Shown: one piece after another, positions 11,975-23,000 of the stretch
Position numbering within the stretch: position 1 is the stretch's first letter
Layout of the letters: each line of letters opens with the position of its first letter
Assembly (NCBI GenBank): GCA_936432065.2
Contig: OW386293.2
Coordinates: 47,153,923-47,217,922, forward strand
Direction of reading: 5' to 3'
Length of the DNA: 64,000 bases
Source of the DNA: Rutpela maculata
Lineage: Eukaryota; Arthropoda; Insecta; Coleoptera; Cerambycidae
Translations under genes and position numbers: made by a program
Notes under the pieces: model-generated
Database searches by the model: none
What the model was told of the DNA's origin: nothing
What the model saw: the letters and a program-made list of their open reading frames with translations, nothing else

Positions 11975-12420
11975 TTTCTTTGACAGTTGTGTTAACTGCA
12001 TGTGAAATACTATCGTTCTCCGTCACATATTTTCAACTTTTTCTCTGGGTGATCACCCTGAATATTTTATTTTCCATATTTTACTTCTTTGACAGTTGTG
12101 ACTACATGCGAAATATTATTCCTCATGTTTTCCTAAAATTTTTTAGGATGACCACCCTGTATACTTTTTTATATCTTTCTAACATGACAAATATTAACGT
12201 TCTCCGTCACATTTTTTCATTGTCTTTTTAGGGTGATCTCTCTGCATATTTTTTCAAATTTTTAATTTTTGATGATTGTGTTAACTATGCGAAATATTAT
12301 CGTCGTATTTTTTAAAACATTTTGTTAGGGTGACCACCCTGTATCTTTTTAAAAATATTTTTCTTATTTGGCAGTTGTATTAACTGCATGCCAAATATTT
12401 TCGTCCCCCGTCGCATTGTT
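11975..12420 (+). repeat. Degenerate tandem repeat, period about 90-105 bp, about 4.5 copies
   Basis: Units begin near 11980, 12086, 12178, 12268 and 12366. Each has, in order, a TTTGACAGTTGTG-like start, TGCGAAATATTATCG, a CCGTCACAT-like block, and a GGGTGAYCACCCTG quasi-palindrome or a decayed version of it followed by AT-rich sequence. Divergence between units is high, so the array is old. Confidence 0.65.
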
Positions 12421-12429
12421 TAGTTTTTT

Positions 12430-13150
12430 AGATATGGGAGTGGGCTAATATACAGATCCTCCACTGCAACCGTCTGGTCTATTGTGGCTTACTCCTAATT
12501 ATATTTCAATAGTTTCAGTTTTGTAATAAAGTCGACTAACTTATTAGGTGAGAGATATTCCAGGACCTCTGGCAGCACCTTGTCAAAAAGTGAGACCCTC
12601 GTTCTTTCTGTATCAGAACAGGTACATAGAATGTGCGCTGCCGTTTGATCCTCCTCCAAATACAGTCAGCATGCAGCGATATCCGTTATTTCAAGTCTGT
12701 GTAGGTAGTGATTTAGTCTGCAATGCCTAGTACATAGGCCAAATAGAGTTCTTAGGTGTAAACTATTCAATTCTAATAGTTTTTTAGTTTTTGATTTCAA
12801 AGGATATCTTATAAACTCCTTTGAATGAACTAATCCTGGTAGTTCTTGCCAGTACTGGAGGATTTTCCTCTCAGTCCAGGCCAAGATGGTTGTTTTTGAA
12901 ATGCTTACCGATATGCCAACCACTCGTTTTGGTCCGACCAATTTCGACACCTCACCTCCCCTGGCTTAGGAATCGGCTATTTCATTGTCCTCCATACCAG
13001 AGAAGCCAGGTATCCAGACCAAAGTTAGCTTGTTATTCCTACTCAATCAGGTTAGAGTTTTGGCAGTTCCAGACCGTTTTAGAGTTGCAATGATGTGAAG
13101 CTGTTGCTTGGCATTAAACGCCAGACTCGAAATCAGCAACCTCGAGAACC
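12430..13150 (-). pseudogene. Non-LTR retrotransposon 3' fragment with RNase H domain
   Basis: Minus-strand translation reads an RNase H-like stretch (KLTLVWIPG, then GMEDNEIADS, about 13060-12960) followed by LHLRTLFGLCTRHCRLNHYL (about 12790-12710). The order matches the C-terminal RNase H and tail of I/R1-type elements and resembles the + strand fragment at 18615-19048. Stop codons and frameshifts show it is dead. Boundaries are approximate. Confidence 0.6.
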
Positions 13151-13189
13151 TCTAGGTAAATATGTTCGAATCAATATGACCAATCAATC

Positions 13190-15345
13190 AATCAAATCAA
13201 AACATATTTATTAATAGTTAGTTGTACAGTAATGCGCCTGACCGGATCCCGGTCCGGAGCGACCCACGCAACCACGGTATGCAGCGTCGTGGTGAATGCG
13301 TGGGTGGGCGAAGCGGGTTCGGTTCGGCTTAAACAATAATTGGGGTGGAGTGGTTAGCGCTCCTGTTTAACGATTAAAACTTAAAGCTAACAATTTATTT
13401 TGACAATATCAAGAAGTGATTTGAAATATTAAGGCTAATTTTAAAAATTTTAAAAGTAAAAACAAACTTAAAATTAGGCACATAGTGTTTTGGGTTGCGG
13501 CACTCGCGCACTGCACACATTTTCAGTTCTGGTTGCTGGTACGGGGAAAACTCCTGAAAAAACCCCTTCGAACTAGTAATGTCATTCGTCCGATGGTTAG
13601 ACTGCCTCCGGAAAGGTAGGGTGGAAGGAAAGTTGTGATTTAAAATGTTTGGATTTTCAAGAGGTTACTGGTCGAGAGGGGATTTTGAAAAGGGAGACAA
13701 AAAAGGACAAAAGAACGAAAATTAACAGAAATAACAAAAAGGAGACGAATAGAGGAAATTGAGAGTAAAAGGTGGTGAAAGGGAAATTGTGGTATAGGAA
13801 AGTTTTGGCTAGGGAGGTTGCCGAAAGATAGGCAACGCCTGGTATGGTAATGGGTGTTTCAGGTCGAAAAGTATGGCATTATGCTGTCTGATTCGTGTTA
13901 TATTGCGGGTTACCGGACTATCGCCCAGCTTGAATTGATAGAATTTCTGTGATATTTCCTGGACGAAGTCCGCTAGTGGGGTTATGTCGTGGCAACGTGC
14001 GGAGAGATCTCTGAGGGAAGTGTACCTACCGGAGTTTGAAATTAGGCGCATAAATTTATGTTCTAAAACTCCGCATTGTCGTGGCCGGGATGCTGCACCA
14101 CACCGGCGCCGCGTATGTGATGGCCGGCCTGATCATCATCGTATACAATAGTTTTTTTATTAGTCCTGTTTAGTCCGCTACCCCGTGCCAGGAGCGGGTA
14201 CAGACTCCTGGACATGGAGTAGACCTTTCGTACGGTTTCGTTACGTGTATGTTGAATGTCAGTCTTCTGTCTAAGTTCACCCCCAGATACTTCATGCACC
14301 TTTTTTATTGGAATTTGGCGACCCCCAATCAAAATTGGTGTTAAAATGCGGTTTTCAGTGAACCGGCGCGTGAAGAGTATGGCTTCCGACTTTTCGGCGT
14401 TGATTCGAATCTTCCACTTGTCGTAATACGCCGTGGTACGGGCCATGTGCGCTTTCAGCAGCATGTTCGCCGCTTGTGCGTTATGCGAATGCACGTACAT
14501 GGCCGCGTCGTCGGCGTACTTGGCAAGGTTCGTATTCGGAAAGTCGGAGACGTACAGGTTGTATAGCTTGGGTGACAGGCACGACCCGTCAGGAAAGAGT
14601 GAATTAGTTTGGTGATATATGTTGGAAAGTTCGTGAATTTAACTTGTGGAGTAAGCCCGGGATCCACACTGTATCGAAAGCTTTCTTAACATCGATCAGC
14701 ACCATGACGGTGCTTTTTCCGCGGTTGCACTGTACTTTGACGTCATTCACGATCCTGATGACCTGGTGCACAGTGCTCCTGCCTTTCCTGAAACCAAACT
14801 GGCATTCATCGTCGATGTGGAATTCATCCTGGGCAGCGTCTAGTCTGACCAGGATGACCTTCTCCACCAACTTGGAGATCGCCGACAGCAACGAGATCGG
14901 TCGATAGCTGCCGGCGAGTTTGGCGTTCTTGTTCGGTTTCAGGATCGACACGACCACGGCGCACTTCCACAGGCTGGGCCAGTGTTGTAGCTGCAGGATC
15001 GCGTTGACAATGTACCAATTGTACAATGCCTTTCCGCGGAAGACATTTGAGCAGCCTGTATTCGATACAGTCTGCCCCCGGGGCCTTGTTTTTCGGTAAA
15101 GTTCGGACGATGCCCGCGACTTCCGAGGGCTTGGTCATGACTTTTAAAAATTCTCGTCTAGTCAATTGAATGTCATGACCAATTGGTCCGTTAACGTCGT
15201 TTTCGATGCGGACGTGTCCCGGATCGTTTGGTATTTGTGCGTTGTGTATGTCCGCAAAATGGTTCGCTAAGTCTTCCGCTTTCTGGGTGTCTGTCATAGC
15301 CGTTCGTCCGTTGGCGTTGGTCAGCGTGGGTATGGCCTCCCAAGA
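13190..15345 (-). mobile_element. Jockey-clade retrotransposon copy 1 (5' truncated, decayed)
   Basis: Minus-strand RT is spread over three frames. NKAPGADCIEYRLLK (about 15100) and CAVVVSILKPNKNAKLAGSY lead to the A box KKAFDTVW (about 14690). KYADDAAMYVH is the catalytic box (about 14510), followed by YYDKWKIRINAEKSEAILF (about 14400). The order and wording fit the jockey clade. ORF1 and the endonuclease are absent. The 3' end has AATAAA-type sequence and a short (TTGA)n tail near 13180-13205. A deletion near 14585 removes part of the RT compared with copy 2 at 33020-34780. Confidence 0.75.
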
Positions 15346-15602
15346 TGACCGAAATTTTTTAAGTTATAACGTATTCAAAACAATTTTTCATAAAAAAAAG
15401 TTTTTTGCAGTTATAAAATAAATTATCACGTCACGTTTTGATTTTAACCTAGAAATTGAAAAAAATCCATTTTTTTGCTATGTTTGAGGTTATGTTACAT
15501 CACGAGGTAATTTTTCTCTAAAATAATCCAGTCAGCGAAGTTCAAAAAAGGCCGATTAGGGGAAATAATTCGTATAGTGGCCAATTTTTGTATAGTTATC
15601 GT

Positions 15603-15919
15603 GGGGGGGGGGGTCCTGAATAACATACTAAAAGTCCTGACCGGTGGGGGGGATAGTTTCTTGACTAACTCGAAAACTAAGACCTCTAACGAAAAAGTAT
15701 CCTTGTACAAAATTAAAATAGATACAATTTTCTACAAATAAGTTCCTATTCATTTTTTATGTAGGATCAATAGTTTACGACATATAGAAGAGAGTGGAAA
15801 AATTTTAAAAATCATGTTTTAATATAAAATGAAAGTTTGATGTTAAATGAAGGCCGATTAGGGGAAATAATTCGTGTAGTGGCCAATTTTTTTACAGTGG
15901 CCGGGGGGGGGGGGGGGGG
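15603..15919 (+). repeat. Direct repeat with poly(G) tracts (11 G and 17 G)
   Basis: Two related blocks contain GGCCGATTAGGGGAAATAAT then GTGGCCAATTTTT, then a G run (15603-15613 and 15903-15919), then TCCTGA and AAAAGTCCTGA. Long homopolymers of this kind are unstable and their exact length may be affected by assembly. Confidence 0.6.
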
Positions 15920-15989
15920 AGTGTCCTGATTAACGTACAAAAAGTCCTGAGCGGTTTAGAGGCCCCTTTTCAAGTCTTTCTTTCTTTCC

Positions 15990-16531
15990 TGGTTCGCCGC
16001 GTAAAATGGAATGAGACGATGTTTTTAGCGATCTACCAAGCGACTGCAGATGAGCGAGACTTAAATAAACACCGATATGCTGCGTTCCTAAAATCATCCA
16101 CCAAGTCAAAACCTGATCTAGCCACACTGCCACCAACCAAAAGAGCTGCGCAACAACACTCTTTCACAGTTTATTTGCAGGTATATTAACTGTTTTTTAC
16201 AAAATTTCTTGTTACTTACAGCTGTTCACTTACTTACTTACGGATACAGCAATGGCTCAACAACCCCCTACCCCCCAACCAGTGGGGATGGAACCGAGGG
16301 GAAAATGGATCGCTAACTCTGGTTACTACCAAAGAATCAGTAGCTCCTGAAGCCATCTTGAACTCCATCTTTTGCCGATGTTCTACTGGGTGTGGGGGAT
16401 ACTGTGGTTGCCGAAAAGTCAGCATTCCATGCTCAATGGTGTGCGGCACTTGCCATGGTATGTGTACGAATGGTGCACCATTAGATGACAATTTGGCAGA
16501 CGACGACTGTGATAATGATTTTAATGTTTAG
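15990..16531 (+). pseudogene. C-terminal part of a CXC (tesmin/TSO1-like) transposon-associated protein
   Basis: Two coding blocks are visible. Block 1 (to 16180) reads FLAIYQATADERDLNKHRY, then a KSKPDLATLPPTKRAAQQHS motif and VYLQ, followed by GT. Block 2 (16244-16531, 96 codons to a TAG) reads IQQWLNNPL, GWNRGENG, KESVAPEAILNSIF, then a cysteine cluster CRCSTGCGGYCGC and CSMVCGTCHGMC, then an acidic tail. The spacing CxCx3Cx3CxCx6Cx3Cx2Cx3C fits the CXC/CRC DNA-binding motif of tesmin/TSO1 proteins. The 63-bp gap ends in TTACTTACAG but the phase does not join cleanly, so either a frameshift or decay is present. The N-terminal half of the protein is missing; a related N-terminal/middle part lies at 44027-45390. 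Confidence 0.7.
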
Positions 16532-16923
16532 ATTTAAGATAATGTTCATTTATTATTAATAATATAGTTTCACTGTTAGTTTTAAATTCATTTAGTATTA
16601 AAATTTAATTTATGTCATTAAGACATGATTTTTTAATTCGCAATTTTCCCAACCTCTGTATCTCGTAAAGTAATAATCCTACATAAAAAATGAATATATA
16701 CTTATTTGTAGAAAATTGTATCTAGTTTAATTTTGTATAAGGATACTTTCTCGCTACAGGTCGTAGTTTTCGAGTTTTTCAAGAAAGACCTCCCCGCCCA
16801 CCCCCCCCAAAGGTCAGGATTTTTAGTATGTTATTCAGGGCAGTCCCGCCGACAACTCTACAAAAATTGGCCACTTCGCAAATTAATTCTCCTATTATTC
16901 CTTCGTTGGACTACAAAACTCAT

Positions 16924-17272
16924 TGTGGCACCTGAATGTATTACTCTTCCCTTTCAAAATCCATTTTGAATTTTCTCAATATCTTTTTTCCTTCCCGAGA
17001 AATCGTTAGTTGGAATTTATGTGTTTGGCATATTAATGGGTATTCGGAAATTAAGTAGCATCAGATGAATACTTCAGAAGATAGAAAAATCAAATTACAA
17101 ACACCTAAATTCCTACCTGTTGCTATTCAATTTCCGAATACCCACTAATTTGCCAAACCGAGTGCCAAACTCATAAATTTCAACCAACGATTTCTCGGAG
17201 AGGGAAAAAATATATCTGAAAAATTCAAAATGCATTTTGACGGGAAAGAGTGGGGTGCTTTCAGATGCCGTA
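16924..17272. repeat. Foldback inserted in the right TIR
   Basis: Arms 16924-17062 and 17117-17272 are inverted copies (GGGTATTCGGAAATT, CGAGAAATCGTT, TTTGGCA) around a spacer of about 55 bp. It interrupts the right arm of the surrounding long-TIR element. Confidence 0.6.
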
Positions 17273-17608
17273 ACGAATTTTGTGGAAAAAATTACCTCGT
17301 GAAGTAACATAATCTAAAATTTAGCAAAAAAACGGATTTTTCCACTTTTAGGTTAGAATCTCTTGCAAACCTGACCTGATGGAGCAATTCTGAGGTCGTA
17401 TTTGGATTTAGCGCGCCAAAAACTTCGGGAAAGTATAGTCTAGTTATTGGTTTAAAATTTTGAAGGCTTGTGTTATAAAAAGTCATTAAAATAGTTTTTA
17501 GGTATATCTATTTAGGTCCAATCGACTTCATAATAACTTTCTTTTTTCATCAAAGTGTACCCCTTATTAGTCTACTTTTGCTTGGAGACACAATTTAACA
17601 CCACTACC

Positions 17609-19316
17609 GGGTGCCACAGGGTAGTGGCTCACCTCTATATTTCCTTTATTTTTTAAATTATCCATTTGAAATTTGGGACGCATAAACTACCTATAAAAAT
17701 GGATTTTTGGACATGAAAAACCATTTTCGGTTTACCCGGAAATGACTGCAACTTTAGATTTATAAATAGAGCATCCTGTATATTTTTACGTATTTGGATT
17801 CAGGACAACATTTTGAGTATTCTATGAGATTTTCGCGAATTTTTGAGTCGACGTTCAGTTTTTTTACACATTTTAAGACATTCGTCTAGAATGCTTTGGA
17901 ATGCCAAAATTTGTTCTACGGTAGGTAAAGTCCAAGGGAAAAATATAATTTTTCGTTTAATTCCATTAATAATTTACGAAGTCTCCAACATATCACTTTT
18001 TTATCGAAAACTTTGTTTTCCAAATGAAAAGGTGGTGGCTCATAGTGTTCAATAAATTAGAGATTTTTTTCTGAATTCATTGATATCCATTTCAAATCTA
18101 TGCTATTTGTTTTTCTATTTCATTTAATTTAGTTAAAAATAAAAAAATCACTTTCAAAATGATTTTTATTGAACTTTAACATGCACTACGCACGATTTGA
18201 TACAATATTACAAAATAAAAGAAAGGTGACATTTGTAAACGATTATAATGAAATATGAATAACTACCTTTTTGTGAATAATAGCCTTTTAGTTCTCTCTT
18301 TTGTTTCTTAATGGGTATAAGTACTAGTGCAAACTATAAGGATCAATAAAAATTATTTTGAAAATGACTTTATTTTTAAATAAATTAAATAAAATAGAAA
18401 AACAAATAGTATATTTTTAAAATGGATATCAATGAATTCAGAAAAAATCTATAATTTATTGAACACTATGAGCAACCACCTTCCAATTTAAAAAGAGAAG
18501 TTTTCGATAAAAAAGTGATATGTTCAAATTTGGAGGCTTCGTAAATAGGTATAAATGAAATTAAACGAAAAATTATAATTTTCCCTCGGACTTTATCTGC
18601 CGTAGAACAAATTTTGATATAGCAGAATGGCTTTGGCCACACCCAGTCGTAAGCTAGGCAAACACTGTCTCCAAATGTCCAGGAGTAATCTGCGCATTTA
18701 TGTAGGATTACTAACAGGACACTGCAGACTAAACAAACACCTCCATATACTGGAAGTTAGACACAACCCCAAGTGTAGAGGGTGTAATCTGGATGACAAG
18801 ACTGCCGAGCATGTGCTTTGTCACTGCCCTGCTCTCTCAACGAAAAAAAGGATCCATACTGGGGGACTTCTGGCCCAGTATGGCTAGCATAGGTGGCGCA
18901 TCACCTGATCTTCTCCTCAAATACATCACAAGTGTTTGTTGACTTGAGGAATGAGAGGCTCGGTGGACATGCCACCACTTACGGGGGCAGCACAATGGGC
19001 CCACTTATGAGGCCTGAGTGCACGTGAGCGTAAGCTCACCCCCCTCCAAACAATCCAGATCCAGAATTCAGAACAAATTTTGGTATTCCAGGGTATACTT
19101 AGAATATTGTCTTGAATCCAAATATGTAACAAAATACGGGGGGTGTTCTATTCAAAATCGAAAGTTGCGGTCACTTCCGAGTAAACCGGAAACGGTCTCA
19201 TACCGTTCTTATGTCCAAAAATCCATTCTTACAGGTAGTTTATGCACCCCAAATTTCAAATGGATAAGTTAAAAAACAAAGGAAATATAGAGGTGAGCCT
19301 GTGATACCCGGTATAT
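17609..19316. mobile_element. 1.7-kb foldback element directly upstream of the aminopeptidase gene
   Basis: Left arm 17609-18170 (about 560 bp) is complementary to 18348-18614 plus 19049-19316. The right arm is split by a retroelement fragment. Shared pieces include ACCGGGT, GGCTCACCTCTATATTTCC and GATATGTTGGAG-type sequence. The spacer is about 177 bp (18171-18347). There is no coding sequence. Its right end is only about 70 bp from exon 1 of the aminopeptidase gene. Confidence 0.65.
18615..19048 (+). pseudogene. Non-LTR retrotransposon 3' fragment (C-terminal Cys-His motif)
   Basis: One open frame reads GLLTGHCRLNKHLHILEV, then CRGC, then KTAEHVLCHCPAL. This CxxC...HxxxxxC-type tail follows the RNase H domain in I/R1-type elements. 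About 130 bp of 3'UTR-like sequence follows to 19048. The fragment sits inside the right arm of the foldback at 17609-19316, so it inserted after that element. Confidence 0.65.
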
Positions 19317-19374
19317 ATACTATTATTGTAAAAGATGAGTATGTCTTTTAAATATTTATATAGTATATTTTTAC

Positions 19375-19376
19375 AG
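19375..19376 (+). other. Splice acceptor of a 5'UTR intron
   Basis: TATTTTTACAG ends at 19376, eight bases before the aminopeptidase start codon, with a T-rich tract before it. This implies an upstream non-coding first exon and a promoter elsewhere. No TATA-type promoter is recognised between the foldback end (19316) and the ATG. Confidence 0.55.
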
Positions 19377-19384
19377 CACTCAAA

Positions 19385-20025
19385 ATGGCTCCTCTCTACA
19401 TTTGCGTTTTGATGTTAACACAGTTGACGATCAGCACAGTATTCGCTGTACCAGCAGAGATAAAAGCTGAGGGAGAAGAGGAATATAGACTACCACAAAT
19501 TTTCGACGTATCTAGTTACACACTAAACTTGATTGTTCCGGAAGATTCATTCACAAACAAAAGCAACGAATATTCAGGCACAGTTACAATTCGTTTTGCA
19601 TTCACCAAGAGTACCGATTACATTGCTCTGCACGCCCACCACGAGTCTATTACCTTAAACAAAGTTACGTTTAATAATATTGAGCTCGTGGCAGAGGACT
19701 ACAGTGTTAATGAAGTAACGAATATTTTGAAAATTACTTTGGTAAACGCGGTTACTGTTGGAAGCACATACACACTTGCTATTGAGTTCACTGGTCGTCT
19801 GAGTACTACAGATATGTATGGATTCTACAAGAGCAGCTATGTCAACAAGGATGGTGTCACGCAGTATTTGGCGACCACCCAGTTCGAACCAGCACACGCA
19901 AGAGAGGCTTTTCCTTGTTTTGATGAACCAGGGTTCAAGGCTACGTTTGACGTTACCATCTCCTACCCGAATGGCTTTAATGTCCTCTCTAATACCAAGG
20001 TGAAGGAACATACCAGTCTTGGCAA
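19385..20025 (+). CDS. APN: Aminopeptidase N exon 1 (signal peptide and N-terminal beta domain)
   Basis: It starts at the ATG in CAAAATGG, with a hydrophobic leader (PLYICVLMLTQLTISTVFA) ending at a likely cleavage site near residue 21. Then come RLPQIFDVSSYTLNLIVPED, typical of the M1 N-terminal domain, and TTQFEPAHAREAFPCFDEP (about residues 165-183), the motif that precedes the catalytic domain. The donor AA|GTAAGT at 20026 leaves two bases of codon 214. The open frame runs on only to a TAA just inside the intron. Confidence 0.93.
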
Positions 20026-23000
20026 GTAAGTAAATGATACAACGTGTTCTGATATCATATGACATTCTCTAGATACGAAAATTTGACCACTGAATTCCAA
20101 ATAGTTAATATTAATAATAATAGTAATAATAATTTATTTATCCATGAGATCGCTTACGTGATATTTGTAGAATATGTCAAAATGGTATCTGAAATGTCAA
20201 ATAAATTATAATACAATGATAAATAGAGGCTCACATAATACAAACAAAATATAACAAATATAAATGAAGGGCAAATAATATAAAACTAAATGTATGCAAA
20301 CAGAAGTAACAAATAGTGTGTATAATAAAAATTATATTTAAATGTAAACATGGCGAGTCAAATATAAAAATAAATATATATTAGGTAAACAATCAGTAAA
20401 ATAATCAAAACACGCTAATAAAAATTTGTCTGTACTAAAAAAGCAACCATTGATCGATATAACTTTCATATATTTTTTTAACGTATCATAAATTGTCACA
20501 TTTTTCAAATTAGTGGGCAATAGGGAATTTGCCCAAAAAATAAAATTGAATTAAAATACTCAAAATCGTAAACTAACATCATTAAAAACCCCAGACAACA
20601 AAAGATTAAAAAAAAAAATTGTGCAGCAGTGAATACAACCTAACCTAAAATTCGTTGGAAAAACATCTTCAATATTCTGAAATGTCACAAAATGCTACTT
20701 TCGATTCGTTCGTGCCGAGCTGAAATTTCTAATTTCGCCGTGCAATTTACAGGTTTATCTGGAAGACTTCCCCTTTACGTCGCGACATCGTACGCTGTCC
20801 CAATGGTGTTTTTCGAAAAATATGAAGGTGTCAAGATTGCATGTTTTTGCAATTTTTTCGGCTCCGAAATGTAAGCTGTTTTTTGCTATTTTTCGCAGAT
20901 ATCTCCGAAACGGTGGGAGTTAGCTCAAAATAAAAAATAAAGTCAAATGAGTATTTTCCACTACGAATCTTTTGCTATCACCAGACTTTTGATTTTTTTT
21001 TTTTCGGAGATAACTACAGAAATGTCGTCCACGTACGGCAAAAAAATCGCAAATTATGAGCTTATACAGTTGGCAACTTTTTAATCTTGGCTCCTACGCC
21101 AAAACACTACTCTAGCTAATTTAAGTATAGTTAAATTTGCTAAAACTTTTTTTTGTTTTTTGAATTCCGACGAAAATTAAGGAATTAGAGGGGGCGGGAT
21201 TTGGGACTTTTTTTTTTTCGGTAAAACTTCTCCATTTGGTCACCGTAATTAATCGGTAATTAACTAAATTCGATCTCATTTACGATGTTCACTTAATATC
21301 ATGTACTATTTTGACGCTCCGTTAATCTCGGCCCTTCGAAACAAAGGCTTCTGTGAAAAATTATTTTTTTAAGATTTACATACACTCTATAGGGAAACGT
21401 GTAATTTCCTACATTTCCTCGAATATCTCTATAATTATCGTTTTTTTCGAAAAATTTGTAGATAGCTTATGTAAAGAAAAATAATTGAGCTTTCCGACAC
21501 TTTTTTTCTCTAACATAAAAAACAAAAGACTTATAACCGAATGGCGGACGTCTCAAAGTCAACCGTCGCCCAGTCTATTAATTAGGGTGAATGGCTAAAG
21601 TACGCCATCTGTTGAATACCACTCGAGACTAGTTTTCACCCGGTGACGTCACAGTGCTTTTCGCGAGGGGTGGCGAGGATTTCAACTTTAATTATTTATT
21701 GCAAAGAAAGTACTGCGATTTACGAGCTGATATTCGGTGTGGCGTGTTTTTATACATAAATACACACTTTAATGAAATAAAAAATTGAGCAAATTCCCCA
21801 TTTATGATATAATTTGATCCAATTATAGTTTGCTGAATGTTACTATTTATAAAAACCTGCCTATAACCTTCACTACACCTCATATTAAAGATTAACCTTG
21901 AAAGTTTCTTTTGCGCTACAAAATTCTCTTAAAATATCTTCCACATTCCCAGTTTATTATATTTAGAGAAATATGTAAGTAAGCCATGGTATAATATATG
22001 TTTAGTAGTCTTGGAACAGTTAGATTAGGCTAGGTTAGGTTAGGTTAGGTTAGGTTAGGTTAGGTTAGGTTAGCAAGCCATGGTATAATATATGTTTAGT
22101 AGTCTTGGAACAGTTAGGATATTTTTCATTTGTAAAATGGCATAATACGTCTTACTTATTTTTTTTACAAGCACCTTCTACGTGAGCACCCCAGGTAAGT
22201 CTGTCATCAATGTAATTTTACTAGTAGTAATGCTGTCTTATAAAAAAAATAATGCCCTTGGTTTTAGTTTTATTCAAATCAATTCTGTTTCTTTCACAAC
22301 ACTATCACAGATCATTTTGCATGAAATTTTCTAGCTGTAGCATTGTAAGTAAGCGATATGTTTCGGAAGGTCATTGATAAATAACAAAAACAGTAATGGG
22401 CCTAGTACAGATGCTTGTGGAACGCCAAGTTTAATATCATGCGCAACTGTATCCTTATATTAAAAAATTTGCTACTTCCTATATATAGAATATTTGCGAT
22501 TATTGAACGAATCCATATTTTTTAATTATCCTTTGAACGGTTCGACCTATATAGAATACGAAAATGAGCTCGATAACAGGACAAAAGTACAAGATGATGT
22601 AAATTAAAAACTGTTAGTTGTGGGGGCGGGTCTGTTTGGGAGTTCAAGTTTATTATCATTTTTAAGTACTCCAAAAAATTATATAACAGTACGATGAAAT
22701 GATATGGGGAGCATCTTTTTAATACTAGGAAAAACGCTGTTACTTTTGTGTCATAAACTGAAACAGATAATTTGACTATCAATAAGATGCAGCAAAATAA
22801 AAAAAAATGTATTCTTGTAGAAATATCTATAGTTTCGTCAGCTTGGAATTGAATATGAAATGTTCGTTCTATATTCTTGTTTATTAAACCCATATACAAC
22901 GCAAACATTGAATCCAGCAGCTCATTTTGCGTGATATTTGATAGTTCTAAAATACTACTCTTGATGTTTTGTTAATATTGTCTTTCCAAACCGAATCAAC

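Larger units (their letters stand above)
15430..17375 (+). mobile_element. Long-TIR DNA transposon carrying a CXC-domain coding remnant
   Basis: The left arm, 15430-15775, recurs inverted in two blocks, 16670-16880 and 17285-17375. The gap between those blocks is a later foldback (16924-17272). Shared pieces include CATCACGAGGTAATTTTT-like sequence and TGTAGAAAATTGTATCTA. The left arm contains a direct repeat, 15545-15655 and 15850-15955 (GGCCGATTAGGGGAAATAAT), each copy with a long G run. The interior holds the CXC coding fragment at 15990-16531. No transposase with a DDE motif is visible. Confidence 0.6.

Noticed and set aside
22522..22908. 128-codon minus-strand open frame
   Set aside because: No recognisable domain; lies between RT fragments, with hydrophobic AT-driven composition. 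Chance opening is more likely.
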